Shown piece after piece: positions 1-7,457 of a DNA stretch of 64,000 bases; position 1 is the first letter of the stretch; each line of letters begins with the position of its first letter. The notes under the pieces are model-generated. The model ran no database searches and was not told the DNA's origin. It saw only the letters and a list, made by a program, of their open reading frames with translations. The translations under genes were made by a program, and so were the position numbers. This stretch comes from Caballeronia sp. dw_19 (GTDB lineage: Bacteria > Pseudomonadota > Gammaproteobacteria > Burkholderiales > Burkholderiaceae): contig NZ_JAAVUQ010000018.1 in assembly GCF_018449515.1 (NCBI RefSeq), positions 1 through 64,000 of the forward strand. The letters are read 5' to 3'.

Positions 1-16
1 ACAAAAAGGGACGCAC

Positions 17-187
17 ATGAACGCCCTCATCGCAGTGCTCAACGGGGGCAAAGACCTCGATTCACTACAAACGGCGGCTCGCGCGATCAAGGTGGGTGCA
101 TTGATCTGCATTCGACTTTCCGGCCGGCGTTCGTTCGGCCAGCGCTCCGCGTTCGACGACGAGCACGTGTTTTGCGCCACGACCTGA
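17..187 (+). CDS. possible small ORF, 56 aa, unknown
   Basis: An ATG preceded by a purine-rich AAAAAGGGA opens a 56-codon frame ending in TGA. The first 30 residues are hydrophilic then mildly hydrophobic, and the rest is arginine-rich. I do not recognise a family. Only a few bases upstream are visible, so it could equally be chance coding or the remnant of a larger gene. The flanking 188-359 holds no convincing gene. Confidence 0.2.
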   Translation: MNALIAVLNGGKDLDSLQTAARAIKVGALICIRLSGRRSFGQRSAFDDEHVFCATT

Positions 188-225
188 CTGCCATATTTGC
201 AACCGGGCGACTACCCTGTTTCAAA

Positions 226-251
226 GGTATCGGGGAAAGCCCTCCGATACC
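226..251 (-). terminator. hairpin downstream of the membrane-protein gene
   Basis: GGTATCGG at 226-233 and CCGATACC at 244-251 form a perfect 8-bp stem with a 10-nt loop. On the minus strand the stem is followed by TTTG, and it lies about 110 nt past the stop of the minus-strand gene ending at 360. A weak intrinsic terminator is the simplest reading. There is no long U-tract. Confidence 0.4.
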
Positions 252-359
252 GTGAGCATGACTACGGTCTTGCGGCAGATGCAACGGCCACACCCCCGCG
301 TTCCGACAAGCCATTGAACGTGTTGCCGGAATGCCATGTTGCGCGTTGGCTCAAACGGC

Positions 360-983
360 TCAAGACGCAGGAGGGTCGCTCGGGACATCCGGCTTGCCGG
401 AGTCGGCTGCCAGCGCATCACGGAACATGGACAGCCGCTGCTGGTAATTTTCGGCATCGCCGTAGGGAAGGAATGCTTGAGTCCTTGCCGGGGCGCCGAG
501 TATTTTTCGAGCGTGCTTGATGGGGCACCAGTACTGTTCGGTACGCGCGGCGATCTCCGTTCCATAAGCAAGCAAGCCGTTCGCATACGCACAGTACGCG
601 CAATTAAACTTCTCCATGAAGTTCAGATAGCTCAGGTGCCACCGGTCCATCACGATATAGTCCGAACGCCTGACCTTGCTGATCCTGTACACAGGAAAGC
701 AGATGGCCTGATACAAACTCAAGCCGAGGTCGAGGAACAGCAGCGGCACGATCAGCCCATAGATGACGGGCGCGACCACGACAGTAGGCGGACGACTCTT
801 GAAGAGCCATTGCAGCAGTCCCGTCTTCGATTGCTGGTGTGCCGCCCTGACCGACTTGTCGAATCTGATCCGCTTGCCGTCCACGCGATAGAACAGGGGC
901 ACTTCCGCCTGATGCACAACGGCCCTCAGCTCATCCTCCAGCACCTTTATCTGCGCCATCAGTTGCCGCACTTTCTCGTTCAC
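360..983 (-). CDS. conserved hypothetical membrane-associated protein
   Basis: A 207-aa protein. I chose the GTG at 983 (MNEKVRQL) because a GGGGG run sits just upstream and because homologues I recall begin with this sequence; the frame itself stays open to 1064. Residues about 1-25 look like a short coiled coil, and residues about 70-97 form one or two hydrophobic membrane segments. The C-terminal half carries a CxxC pair (C128, C131 in FNCAYCAY) and C153 in QYWCPIKHARK, which suggests a metal or redox site. I know this as a conserved proteobacterial protein without an assigned function. The same-strand neighbour at 1080 encodes a probable iron permease family protein, and the two may share a transcript. 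Confidence 0.75.
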   Translation of the reverse strand: MNEKVRQLMAQIKVLEDELRAVVHQAEVPLFYRVDGKRIRFDKSVRAAHQQSKTGLLQWLFKSRPPTVVVAPVIYGLIVPLLFLDLGLSLYQAICFPVYRISKVRRSDYIVMDRWHLSYLNFMEKFNCAYCAYANGLLAYGTEIAARTEQYWCPIKHARKILGAPARTQAFLPYGDAENYQQRLSMFRDALAADSGKPDVPSDPPAS

Positions 984-1079
984 ATGACCCCCGTGCCAGT
1001 TGGATACGACCGATAATCCCGCCAACTCATGGCTGTTCGAGAAAGGCAGCAGGACTGCTGCCAAATAAACGCACGGCGA

Positions 1080-1577
1080 CTAAGAGGAGGCATGCGCGAC
1101 GGGTGCCTCATCTTCGCCGGCCGCTTTCCGGAGATAAGCGGCTGCCAGTCGTCGTAGCTCCTCTTCAGAGGCATCCTCGATCCCGATCAGGTGATTGTCC
1201 GCAGACCGGTGAGACGCTAGTAACTCATTGAGTTTCAGGTGAAGCGCCACGCTGTCCTTGTTCTGGCTTTGCTGGATCAGGAACACCATGATGAACGTGA
1301 CAATGGTCGTTCCGGTATTGATCACCAGTTGCCAGTTTTCCGAGTAGTGGAAAACCGGCCCGGTCACAGCCCAGACCACAATACTGATTACCGCAAGGCC
1401 GAACGCTACGGGGGAACCGGTCCATCGGGTCACGGCACTCGCGAAGATATCGAAGGCGCGGGTAACAGGGTGATGGGTCGCGTAAGCGGGACTCAAGGTG
1501 TCAGGGACTGTGTCCAACGAGTCCGTTGACGACAACGGGTGCGACGGCTGCAATGGGTGCGGCGTTTCCTTTCGCAT
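1080..1577 (-). CDS. low-affinity iron permease family protein
   Basis: 165 aa. The ATG at 1577 has AGGAG six nt upstream. After a hydrophilic N-terminus of about 40 residues, two membrane segments follow (PVAFGLAVISIVVWAVTG, then NTGTTIVTFIMVFLIQ). The QQSQNKDSVALHLKLNELL stretch that comes next is typical of the bacterial low-affinity iron permease family (Pfam Iron_permease, related to yeast Fet4). The role in iron transport is by family name only; bacterial members are poorly tested. It lies upstream of, and on the same strand as, the membrane protein at 360-983. Confidence 0.8.
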   Translation of the reverse strand: MRKETPHPLQPSHPLSSTDSLDTVPDTLSPAYATHHPVTRAFDIFASAVTRWTGSPVAFGLAVISIVVWAVTGPVFHYSENWQLVINTGTTIVTFIMVFLIQQSQNKDSVALHLKLNELLASHRSADNHLIGIEDASEEELRRLAAAYLRKAAGEDEAPVAHASS

Positions 1578-1720
1578 CGCTTTCTCCTGGCTATGCTTGG
1601 CTTTGTGTCATCGGACCAAGAGCAAAAATCATTCCGGATAGGCGGCTCAGAGAAGTTTGACGATATCGCGCTGGTATAAGACACGTTAGCACCATCATGC
1701 TTTAGCGCAGGCGAGGCGGT

Positions 1721-1740
1721 CCCGAAAGCTCCCGAAAGCT
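1721..1740. repeat. tandem 10-mer duplication in an intergenic gap
   Basis: CCCGAAAGCT occurs twice head to tail at 1721-1730 and 1731-1740. It is bracketed by GTCCC and GGGAC, so the block could also form a small hairpin. It lies between the MFS gene's 3' end and the iron permease gene. Confidence 0.6.
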
Positions 1741-1840
1741 ATAGGGACGAAGTGGACAATGGAAACCAGATGCCAATGGATAACAAACCTGAACGGCTGC
1801 TTCACGCTTCATTCAGCGATCGACCTGGCCTGGTTCCCGA

Positions 1841-3082
1841 TCAAGACGCCGCGCCTCCAGGAAGTGCCGCCAGTTGCGTGACCCGAGACAGAACGATTAC
1901 CCCTAACTGGATTGCGAAAGCCGCCGTCGACATCAGCAGGCATGCGCTCACGCCGGTCTGCGTCGCGAGCGCTGCACCGAGTAACGCGCCCACGGGACGC
2001 GCTCCATAGGTTGCAGTGCTCATGATGGCCGACACTCTGCCGAGCATAGCGTGGGGTGTGATTGCCTGGCGCAATGTTGTTGATCCAATTGTCCACAGCA
2101 CTGGCCCGGCACCCAGCAAAAAGAAGCTCACGCAAGCCATCCATACATGCGGAAAAAACAAGGTCGCGCTCATCAGCACCGATGCCAGGAAGCCGCACAC
2201 AGGGCCGATCACGAGGGTCCGGCCGAACGAAATTCGCCTGGACACTTCGGGTCCCGCCAGCGCACCGGCCACCATACCCGCGCCATAGGCCGCCAGGCTC
2301 ACGCCGATCACCCATGAGGACATATGCAGATGGTGGGCCGCATAAGCCACGTAGACCGCCTGCAACACGAAATAGCCCAGGTTGAAGAAAACCGCGGTAA
2401 GAAGAATGGGGCGAAGCAGCGAGTCGCGGAATACGAAAGCGGCGCCCTCGCGGACCTCGGCGAGGAAATGCCTACCGGTCCTGGGCAGATGCGCTGAGAC
2501 GGGTAACGCGCGCAGCAGCGCAACGGCGCAGGCCGATAGCAAGCTCGCCACCGCGTAGGCCCAACCCGCACCCACGGAGCCCACGATCACCCCGCCTAGC
2601 GCCGGCCCCGCCGAATACGCAACGCTTCTGGCCAACTCGATACGGCCGTTTGCAGCCGGCAGCGCAGCGCGAGGCACGAGAGACGGAACGAGCGATGGTG
2701 CTGCGACACTGTAAGCGACCGTACCCGCCGCGCCGATAAAACCGCAAACAGCAAGCAGCGGCAGTGTGAGCAGATGGATTCCGATCAGCACAAGGATCGT
2801 GAGCATTGCCAGTACGCGAACGGCTTCGGCACTTGCCATCAGTGCGCGTCGCGAGTGACGGTCGGCATAGACACCCATCGGCAACGAGAGCAGCAGGAAG
2901 GGCAGCGTCTGGGCGGTTTGCAGCAGGCCCGTTTGCGCGGCGCTTGCACCCAGCAGGAACACTGCAACGAGCGGCGCGGCGGCAAGACTGATCTGTTCGG
3001 CGGACTGTGCCAGCAGATTCGACCATGCTAAACGATGGAACGCCGACGGCAGGGTGGTGCGCTGGTTTGACGGCGGGTGCAT
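1841..3082 (-). CDS. MFS transporter (multidrug/siderophore-exporter-like)
   Basis: 413 aa. The start is the ATG at 3082 because AAGGAGCC lies seven nt upstream; the frame continues to 3118 without a better signal. About twelve hydrophobic segments are visible. The motif-A-like loop PMGVYADRHSRRALM after TM2 is characteristic of the major facilitator superfamily. The overall pattern (SNLLAQSAEQISLAAAPLVAV at the N-terminus) resembles EntS-like and related efflux permeases. The substrate cannot be read from the sequence. It is monocistronic by spacing and has no adjacent regulator. Confidence 0.85.
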   Translation of the reverse strand: MHPPSNQRTTLPSAFHRLAWSNLLAQSAEQISLAAAPLVAVFLLGASAAQTGLLQTAQTLPFLLLSLPMGVYADRHSRRALMASAEAVRVLAMLTILVLIGIHLLTLPLLAVCGFIGAAGTVAYSVAAPSLVPSLVPRAALPAANGRIELARSVAYSAGPALGGVIVGSVGAGWAYAVASLLSACAVALLRALPVSAHLPRTGRHFLAEVREGAAFVFRDSLLRPILLTAVFFNLGYFVLQAVYVAYAAHHLHMSSWVIGVSLAAYGAGMVAGALAGPEVSRRISFGRTLVIGPVCGFLASVLMSATLFFPHVWMACVSFFLLGAGPVLWTIGSTTLRQAITPHAMLGRVSAIMSTATYGARPVGALLGAALATQTGVSACLLMSTAAFAIQLGVIVLSRVTQLAALPGGAAS

Positions 3083-3193
3083 GACGTGAGGCTCCTTGGG
3101 AGGTGGCCCGATCATCATGGTGTGCGAAGGCGTTCGATACGCCCCGGATCTTGCGCTTACGTTCAGCTACGCCAATAATTTCGTCATGGACAG

Positions 3194-3502
3194 TTAGTGG
3201 TAGTCGTCTTCCAACTGATCTCGTACCGCCAGGATTGTCACTGTATCGCTGTCGTCTATTTCGAATAACGCTACATAGCCGGATCGCCCGAAAGGGATAA
3301 TCAGCTCCCGCAGAAAGGGAACATTCGGCTGCGCCTTTCGGCAGGTAAAGGGTGAAGCACGAAGTGTGGCGATACCCTCGTAGACTGCGAGAAGAGCACG
3401 CTCGGCGAGCGATACGTCCAGCGCATCGCGTGTGAGGATGAAGTCGTAAAGTCGTTCGAGATCTTCTGCGGCACTACCGGTAAAGCGTATTTCGAACGTC
3501 AT
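3194..3502 (-). CDS. type II toxin, RelE/ParE family
   Basis: 102 aa. It has the compact ParE/RelE layout: MTFEIRFTGSAAEDLERLYDF at the N-terminus, then a short helix pair, then beta strands with LRELIIPFGRSGYVALFEID and a C-terminal VTILAVRDQLEDDY. Members act on gyrase or on ribosome-bound mRNA; which applies here cannot be told. Its start overlaps the end of the antitoxin gene by 4 nt (ATGA), so the two are translationally coupled with the antitoxin first. Confidence 0.88.
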   Translation of the reverse strand: MTFEIRFTGSAAEDLERLYDFILTRDALDVSLAERALLAVYEGIATLRASPFTCRKAQPNVPFLRELIIPFGRSGYVALFEIDDSDTVTILAVRDQLEDDYH

Positions 3503-3777
3503 CGGCGCGTCTTGCTCCGCGTTTTCGCTGCATCTAGCCGCTGACTCAAGCGAGAAAGTACTTCCTCGGCCGAAATATAGTCGCCGCTACGCTTCGCATC
3601 GTCACGAGACGCAAGTCCGCGAGCAACGAACTCGCTATGATGCTGTCGACGCAGGATATTCTCGCGAATCGCCTGTTCGACAAAACCGGAGAGACTTTCG
3701 CCTTCCTGCAGGACGCTTTCGGCAGCCTCGCGCAATTCTGGTTCGACCCGTACCGACGGGAATGTCGCTGTTTTCAT
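3499..3777 (-). CDS. antitoxin, ribbon-helix-helix type (YlcI/YnfO-like)
   Basis: 92 aa. The N-terminal FPSVRVEPELREAAESVL is followed by ESLSGFVEQAIRENI, the beta-strand/two-helix pattern of a ribbon-helix-helix DNA-binding domain. The basic C-terminal tail (QRLDAAKTRSKTRR) presumably wraps the toxin. It precedes the ParE-like gene and overlaps it by 4 nt. A perfect 22-bp palindrome at 3790-3811 lies just upstream, which fits autorepression by an antitoxin dimer. Confidence 0.85.
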   Translation of the reverse strand: MKTATFPSVRVEPELREAAESVLQEGESLSGFVEQAIRENILRRQHHSEFVARGLASRDDAKRSGDYISAEEVLSRLSQRLDAAKTRSKTRR

Positions 3778-3789
3778 GATTCACGCTCC

Positions 3790-3811
3790 ATGCATCGCAA
3801 TTGCGATGCAT
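3790..3811. promoter_or_regulatory. 22-bp perfect palindrome, probable TA operator
   Basis: The half-site ATGCATCGCAA is followed directly by its exact reverse complement, with no spacer. The palindrome ends 12 nt before the antitoxin start codon at 3777. This position and symmetry are typical of an operator for RHH-type antitoxin autoregulation. Confidence 0.7.
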
Positions 3812-3900
3812 CATCGTGTTTTACTGGATTGAACGCAAGGGAATCCAGTCAATGGTCGTGCTTGATCAAGCGGCTTTCACATCCTGAGTGTGCTGTCGTT

Positions 3901-3944
3901 GCAAAAAGCGCCACATGGGTTGAAATGACCACGTGACGCTTTTG
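3901..3944 (-). terminator. intrinsic terminator downstream of ribH
   Basis: GCAAAAAGCG at 3901 pairs with CGCTTTTGC ending at 3944, and the inner bases (CAC/GTG, TGG/CCA) extend the stem. On the minus strand the stem ends in a run of five T, 20 nt past the ribH stop. The plus-strand reading also ends in T-rich sequence, so it may work in both directions. Confidence 0.6.
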
Positions 3945-3963
3945 CCTTTTGCATTGCCCAACG

Positions 3964-4470
3964 TTATCGGGTGTTCGCTAGCGCTGTGATCTTGCGGATC
4001 GTATCGGCGCAAGCAGTTGCTGCTTCAACGCCCTTCACGACGAAGTGCTCGCGAAAGAACTTCGTGTGTTCTTCGCCCGAGTGGAAGTGATGTGGTGTCA
4101 ACACAGCGGACAAGACCGGCGTGCCGGTTTCCAGTTGCACTTGCATCAAGCCGGTGATGACGGCCTGCGCCACGAATTCATGCCGATAGATGCCGCCGTC
4201 TACCACGAGCCCGGCTGCAACGATAGCCGCGTAGTCGCCGCGTTGAGCGAGCAGCTTCGCGTGCAGGGGGATTTCGAAGGCACCGGCGACTTCATAGAGA
4301 TCGATGTCGTCGCGGCTGAATCCTTGTGCCTGGATGGCGTCGAGGAAGGACGCTTTGCATTGGTCGACAATGTCGCGATGCCAGCACGCTTGAATGAATG
4401 CGATGCGGGCACGGGGTTTTGCTGCCGTGCTAACGGCGGGATTACTTTCGAGAGTAGTGGAGAGCGTCAT
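3964..4470 (-). CDS. ribH: 6,7-dimethyl-8-ribityllumazine synthase, RibH2-like
   Basis: 168 aa. The enzyme condenses 5-amino-6-ribitylaminouracil with 3,4-dihydroxy-2-butanone 4-phosphate to the lumazine precursor of riboflavin. Visible features are the N-terminal strand ARIAFIQACWHRDIVDQC, the YEVAGAFEIPLHAKLLA ligand loop, and DGGIYRHEFV with the likely catalytic His97. The sequence (tryptophan after Cys, PHHFHSGEEH in place of the usual T-x-EQ) resembles the decameric RibH2 class known from Brucella rather than the standard icosahedral enzyme. The start at 4470 is the first methionine that matches the family. An FMN riboswitch precedes it, so the gene should be switched off when FMN is plentiful. 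It is probably a second ribH in this genome. Confidence 0.9.
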   Translation of the reverse strand: MTLSTTLESNPAVSTAAKPRARIAFIQACWHRDIVDQCKASFLDAIQAQGFSRDDIDLYEVAGAFEIPLHAKLLAQRGDYAAIVAAGLVVDGGIYRHEFVAQAVITGLMQVQLETGTPVLSAVLTPHHFHSGEEHTKFFREHFVVKGVEAATACADTIRKITALANTR

Positions 4471-4558
4471 AAATTTAAGCCTGTTTGTGTGAACAGGGCG
4501 AAGGACGGCATGGTTCCTCAACGCACATGCTTTCGCGCAGAGGGACGCACGCCGTCCC

Positions 4559-4725
4559 GTTCTCTTTCATCCGGACTATGACCGTCGGCCCCGGGATCAA
4601 ACCGGGTCTGCTGACCTTTGTGTGTTGCCATGTTTTTCGGGGCAACACACAAAGCGCTCGCGGGCTACGCGCACATGTTGTACGCGATTACCGCCGGTGG
4701 GGAGTTTCACCCCGCCCCGAGAACT
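4559..4725 (-). ncRNA. FMN riboswitch (RFN element) upstream of ribH
   Basis: On the minus strand the RNA begins CUCGGGGCGGGGUGAAA, continues with CUCCCCACCGGCGGU, then GCCCGCGAGCGC, GGUCAGCAGACCCGG, GGGGCCGACGGU, and ends AUAGUCCGGAUGAAAGAGAA. These are the conserved blocks of the RFN aptamer in the right order. One variable arm forms a long hairpin (UUGUGUGUUGCC paired with GGGGCAACACACAAAG). The expression platform lies between 4559 and the ribH start at 4470. The FMN-binding assignment is secure from the conserved blocks; the mechanism is discussed in the findings. Confidence 0.96.
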
Positions 4726-4748
4726 TGTTCTTAGTGAACGGAACGTAA

Positions 4749-4777
4749 ATTATCATGATTTTTAAAAATGTGCCGAA
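4749..4777 (-). promoter_or_regulatory. candidate promoter for the riboswitch-ribH transcript
   Basis: On the minus strand GATAAT (4754-4749) fits a -10 box, and TTCGGC lies 17 bp upstream as a poor -35. It sits about 25 nt upstream of the aptamer in an AT-rich patch that contrasts with the surrounding GC-rich DNA. Confidence 0.35.
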
Positions 4778-4793
4778 TACACGATTGGGTTTT

Positions 4794-5804
4794 GCTCGCG
4801 CCGGTGGACGGGGGGTGGGGGTTCGGGGGGGCGGTGCCAGGTTTCAGGGTTAGTGGTCGGGGGTCAATGCCGGGTTGGTGCTTTCGGCGTTAGTGGTCTG
4901 CGAGAGTCGGATTTTCTCTTTATCACTATTAGCCACTGTGCGTGGCGGCACGTCATTTCTTTGTCCAAAGCGACAAAGAAACGAAGCAAAGAAAGCGCTT
5001 TAACCGCTCTACCCTAAGTGTCCACAGCGTGCAGTTTTCATTCATGGGTGCCCCAAAAGCACGGTGCTCGCCAGAGCCACGGATGTTTGAACCCCTCCTT
5101 CTCCGAACACCGATACCCACACGCTTCGCCACCAGTGATTGAATCTGCCCAAGGGGCACCCCGCGCTATCCGCGGACGCCAACCACCAACTATGTGCGCA
5201 ACTCGAACCACGTCGCTAACCCACCGAGAAACCAGGTCGCGAAAATGCGAGCGGCCATAACCGACAAAATAATGCGCAGGCCACTCAATCAACCTACGAA
5301 AAACGACGCTTCAAATATGCGCCCGGTCGTGTAGCCCACCAAGAGAACGGCGCAGAATAAGCAGCCGACATACGAAGAACTGCAGAAGCAGATACGCAGA
5401 TACGCGTGAGGCCGTGCGGGTTCCTTGGCAATTGTGCTTGCCCGAGAGCGTACGGGGCGAAGCGTGTTCGTGTCAGGATTCGCGAGAAGGAGGGTTTCAC
5501 ATATCCTTCGCTCTGGCGAGCACCGTGCTTTTGGGGCACCTATGAATAGAAACTGCACGCTGTGGACACTTAGGGTAGCGTGTTTTAAAAGCGTTTTCTT
5601 TGCTTCGTTTCTTTGTCGCTTTGGACAAAGAAATGACGTGCCGCCACGCACAGTGGCTAATAGTGATAAAGAGAAAATCCGACTCTCGCAGACCACTAAC
5701 ACTGAAAGCAGCAACCCGGCACCAACCCCGACCGCTAACCCCAGAACCGACCACCCCGACCGCCGCCCCCAAACCCGCCAAAACCCCGGTCCACCGGCGC
5801 GAGC
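4794..5804. repeat. composite inverted-repeat element, copy 1
   Basis: The ends are a perfect 16-bp inverted repeat, GCTCGCGCCGGTGGAC at 4794-4809 and its complement at 5789-5804. The left arm (to about 5176) and right arm (from about 5405) are long imperfect inverted copies of each other. Each contains a simple-sequence stretch rich in CCGACCACTAAC, a conserved block around GCCACTGTGCGTGGCGGCAC and a 10-bp-stem palindrome (4956-4981 and 5608-5633). The inner ends differ: left has the CGCTATCCGCGGA type, right the GTACGCTCTCGGGCAAG type. The core of about 230 bp shows no gene. Short frames in the arms (such as TCRHAQWLIVIKRKSD) recur in every copy and are probably not real proteins. The right terminus is 10 bp from the tauC stop codon. 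Confidence 0.85.
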
Positions 5805-5814
5805 AAACCACCCG

Positions 5815-6666
5815 TCAAGCCTTCCCCCTCCAGGGAACTAACCGCCGCTCCAGCGCCCGCATACCGAGATCGAAGGTCCATGCAATCAATCCGATCAACA
5901 CAATCCCCATCACCACCACATCGGTTCTGAGAAAGCTCGATGCGTTGAGCACCATCTGCCCAAGCCCAGCCGTTGCCGCCACCATCTCGGCCGCAACCAG
6001 CGTTGTCCAGCCAAACCCAATCGCGATCCGTAATCCCGTCAAAATCTCGGGCAACGCGGCCGGCAGCACAACAAACCGCACGACCTGCCCAAAGCTCCCG
6101 CCAAGGGAATACGCTGCGTTCACCTGCTCAGCGGTAGCGCTCCGCGCACCTGCCCGCGCAGCCATCGCGATCGGCGCGAAGCAGGCAAGATAGATCACGA
6201 TCAGCTTCGCGGTTTCATCGATACCAAACCAGATCACGACCAACGGTAAATACGCGAGCGGCGGCAGCGGCCGATAAAACTCCAGCGGCGGATCGAGCAG
6301 GCCCCGCGCGATGCGGCTCACCCCCATGAGGATGCCGACAGGCACGGCCGTCACGCTCGCCAGCGCGAACGCGCCGAACACACGAATAGCGCTCCACAGC
6401 AAATGCTCGGACAGTGGCAGGCCGCCTTGAATACGGCCATTCCACGCGTCAATGAACGCACTCCACACCGCCTGCGGCGAGGGCAGGAAAAGCGGCGGCA
6501 CCCAATGAAAAGCCGTGGCCGCCCACCACAGCACGGCAATAGCAGCGACCGACACCGCACTCAGGACCGCGGTCGGGCCCTCGCCGGGAAGACCACGCCG
6601 TGGCTTGCGTCTGCGCTTGGCTTGCGACATGGCGGCGGCAGGCGGTAGCGAGTCGATCGAACTCAT
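5815..6666 (-). CDS. tauC: taurine/sulfonate ABC transporter permease
   Basis: 283 aa, an inner-membrane BPD_transp_1 permease of the SsuC/TauC type. It starts at the ATG at 6666 (MSSIDSL), which overlaps the tauB stop as ATGA and has a strong GGAGGTGAT Shine-Dalgarno inside the end of tauB. After a basic N-terminus about six membrane segments follow. The EAA-type cytoplasmic loop is visible as AAYSLGGSFGQVVRFVVLPAALPE, read in part. GILMGVSRIARGLLDP and FYRPLPPLAYLPLVVIWFG are typical of sulfonate permeases. It is the last gene of tauABC; composite repeat copy 1 begins 10 bp after its stop and may help end transcription. Confidence 0.92.
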   Translation of the reverse strand: MSSIDSLPPAAAMSQAKRRRKPRRGLPGEGPTAVLSAVSVAAIAVLWWAATAFHWVPPLFLPSPQAVWSAFIDAWNGRIQGGLPLSEHLLWSAIRVFGAFALASVTAVPVGILMGVSRIARGLLDPPLEFYRPLPPLAYLPLVVIWFGIDETAKLIVIYLACFAPIAMAARAGARSATAEQVNAAYSLGGSFGQVVRFVVLPAALPEILTGLRIAIGFGWTTLVAAEMVAATAGLGQMVLNASSFLRTDVVVMGIVLIGLIAWTFDLGMRALERRLVPWRGKA

Positions 6667-7457
6667 CAAATCACCTCCTGCAGCGCGGCGTGCGATCCGC
6701 CATGCAGTCGCCGAACCAGCCGCTCGCGCCATTCGATGAACGCAGGCGATGACTTCACCGCGCGTGCATCGCGCGATTCGAGAAACTGCCGCGCGAACGG
6801 CAACGCGTGGCTCTCGGCGATCCGGCCAGGACCCGGTGTCATCAGAACCAGCCGCGTCGCCAGGAACAACGCTTCTTCCACGCTATGCGTGATGAAGAAA
6901 ATAGTCTTGCGGGTGCGGCCCCATACATCGAGCACGAGCTCCTGCATGGTCTCGCGCGTAAGTGCGTCAAGCGCGCCCATCGGTTCATCCATCAGCAGGA
7001 CCTGCGGATCGCTCGCAAGCGCGCGTGCGATTCCAACACGTTGCTGCATGCCGCCCGAAAGCGCGTAGACTCGCGCATCCGCATGTTTTTCCAGACCGAC
7101 GAGGGCCAGCGTTTCACGCGCTATCTCACGACGCCGCGTGCGGCCCACACCCTGAAAACGAAGTCCGAGCGCGACGTTATCAATCACATCGAGCCACGGC
7201 ATCAACGCATATTTCTGAAACACGACACCGCGTTCGGCACCGGGCCCGACGATCGGTTCACCGTTCAGCCGCGCCTCGCCAGCAGTCGGATCGATGAAAC
7301 CGGCGAGGCAGTTCAGCAGCGTTGTCTTGCCGCATCCGGAGGCGCCAAGCGCAACCACGAACTCGCCACTGTCGATCTGCAGATCGACGCCCTCCAGAGC
7401 GGCCGTCGCCGCGCCCTCATAGGTCACGCCGAGGCCGCGAATGTCCAGCGTGCTCAT
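6666..7457 (-). CDS. tauB: taurine ABC transporter ATP-binding protein
   Basis: 263 aa. Walker A is GASGCGKT at residues 38-45, Q-loop Gln81, signature LSGGMQQR at 133-140, Walker B VLLMDE at 153-158, and switch His191. LALVGLEKHADARVYALSGG and ERGVVFQKYALMPWLD match the TauB/SsuB subgroup. The ATG overlaps the tauA stop by 4 nt and its own stop overlaps the tauC start, so translation of all three genes is coupled. No tauD dioxygenase gene lies beside it in this window, so sulfur release from taurine must be encoded elsewhere or use another enzyme. Confidence 0.94.
   Translation of the reverse strand: MSTLDIRGLGVTYEGAATAALEGVDLQIDSGEFVVALGASGCGKTTLLNCLAGFIDPTAGEARLNGEPIVGPGAERGVVFQKYALMPWLDVIDNVALGLRFQGVGRTRRREIARETLALVGLEKHADARVYALSGGMQQRVGIARALASDPQVLLMDEPMGALDALTRETMQELVLDVWGRTRKTIFFITHSVEEALFLATRLVLMTPGPGRIAESHALPFARQFLESRDARAVKSSPAFIEWRERLVRRLHGGSHAALQEVI

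Noticed and set aside
4560..4760. Possible TPP or cobalamin riboswitch
   Set aside because: All conserved blocks match the FMN aptamer; no thi- or B12-box is present.
4942..5142. Short frames in the composite repeat arms (also 5600-5841, 21601-21900, 22336-22614, 45750-46005, 60864-61081)
   Set aside because: The same peptides recur in all frames of every repeat copy and follow the palindromic DNA; there is no Shine-Dalgarno or independent coding signal.
4794..5804. CRISPR array or IS element at the repeat loci
   Set aside because: There are no short regularly spaced direct repeats and no transposase frame; the structure is inverted-repeat based.
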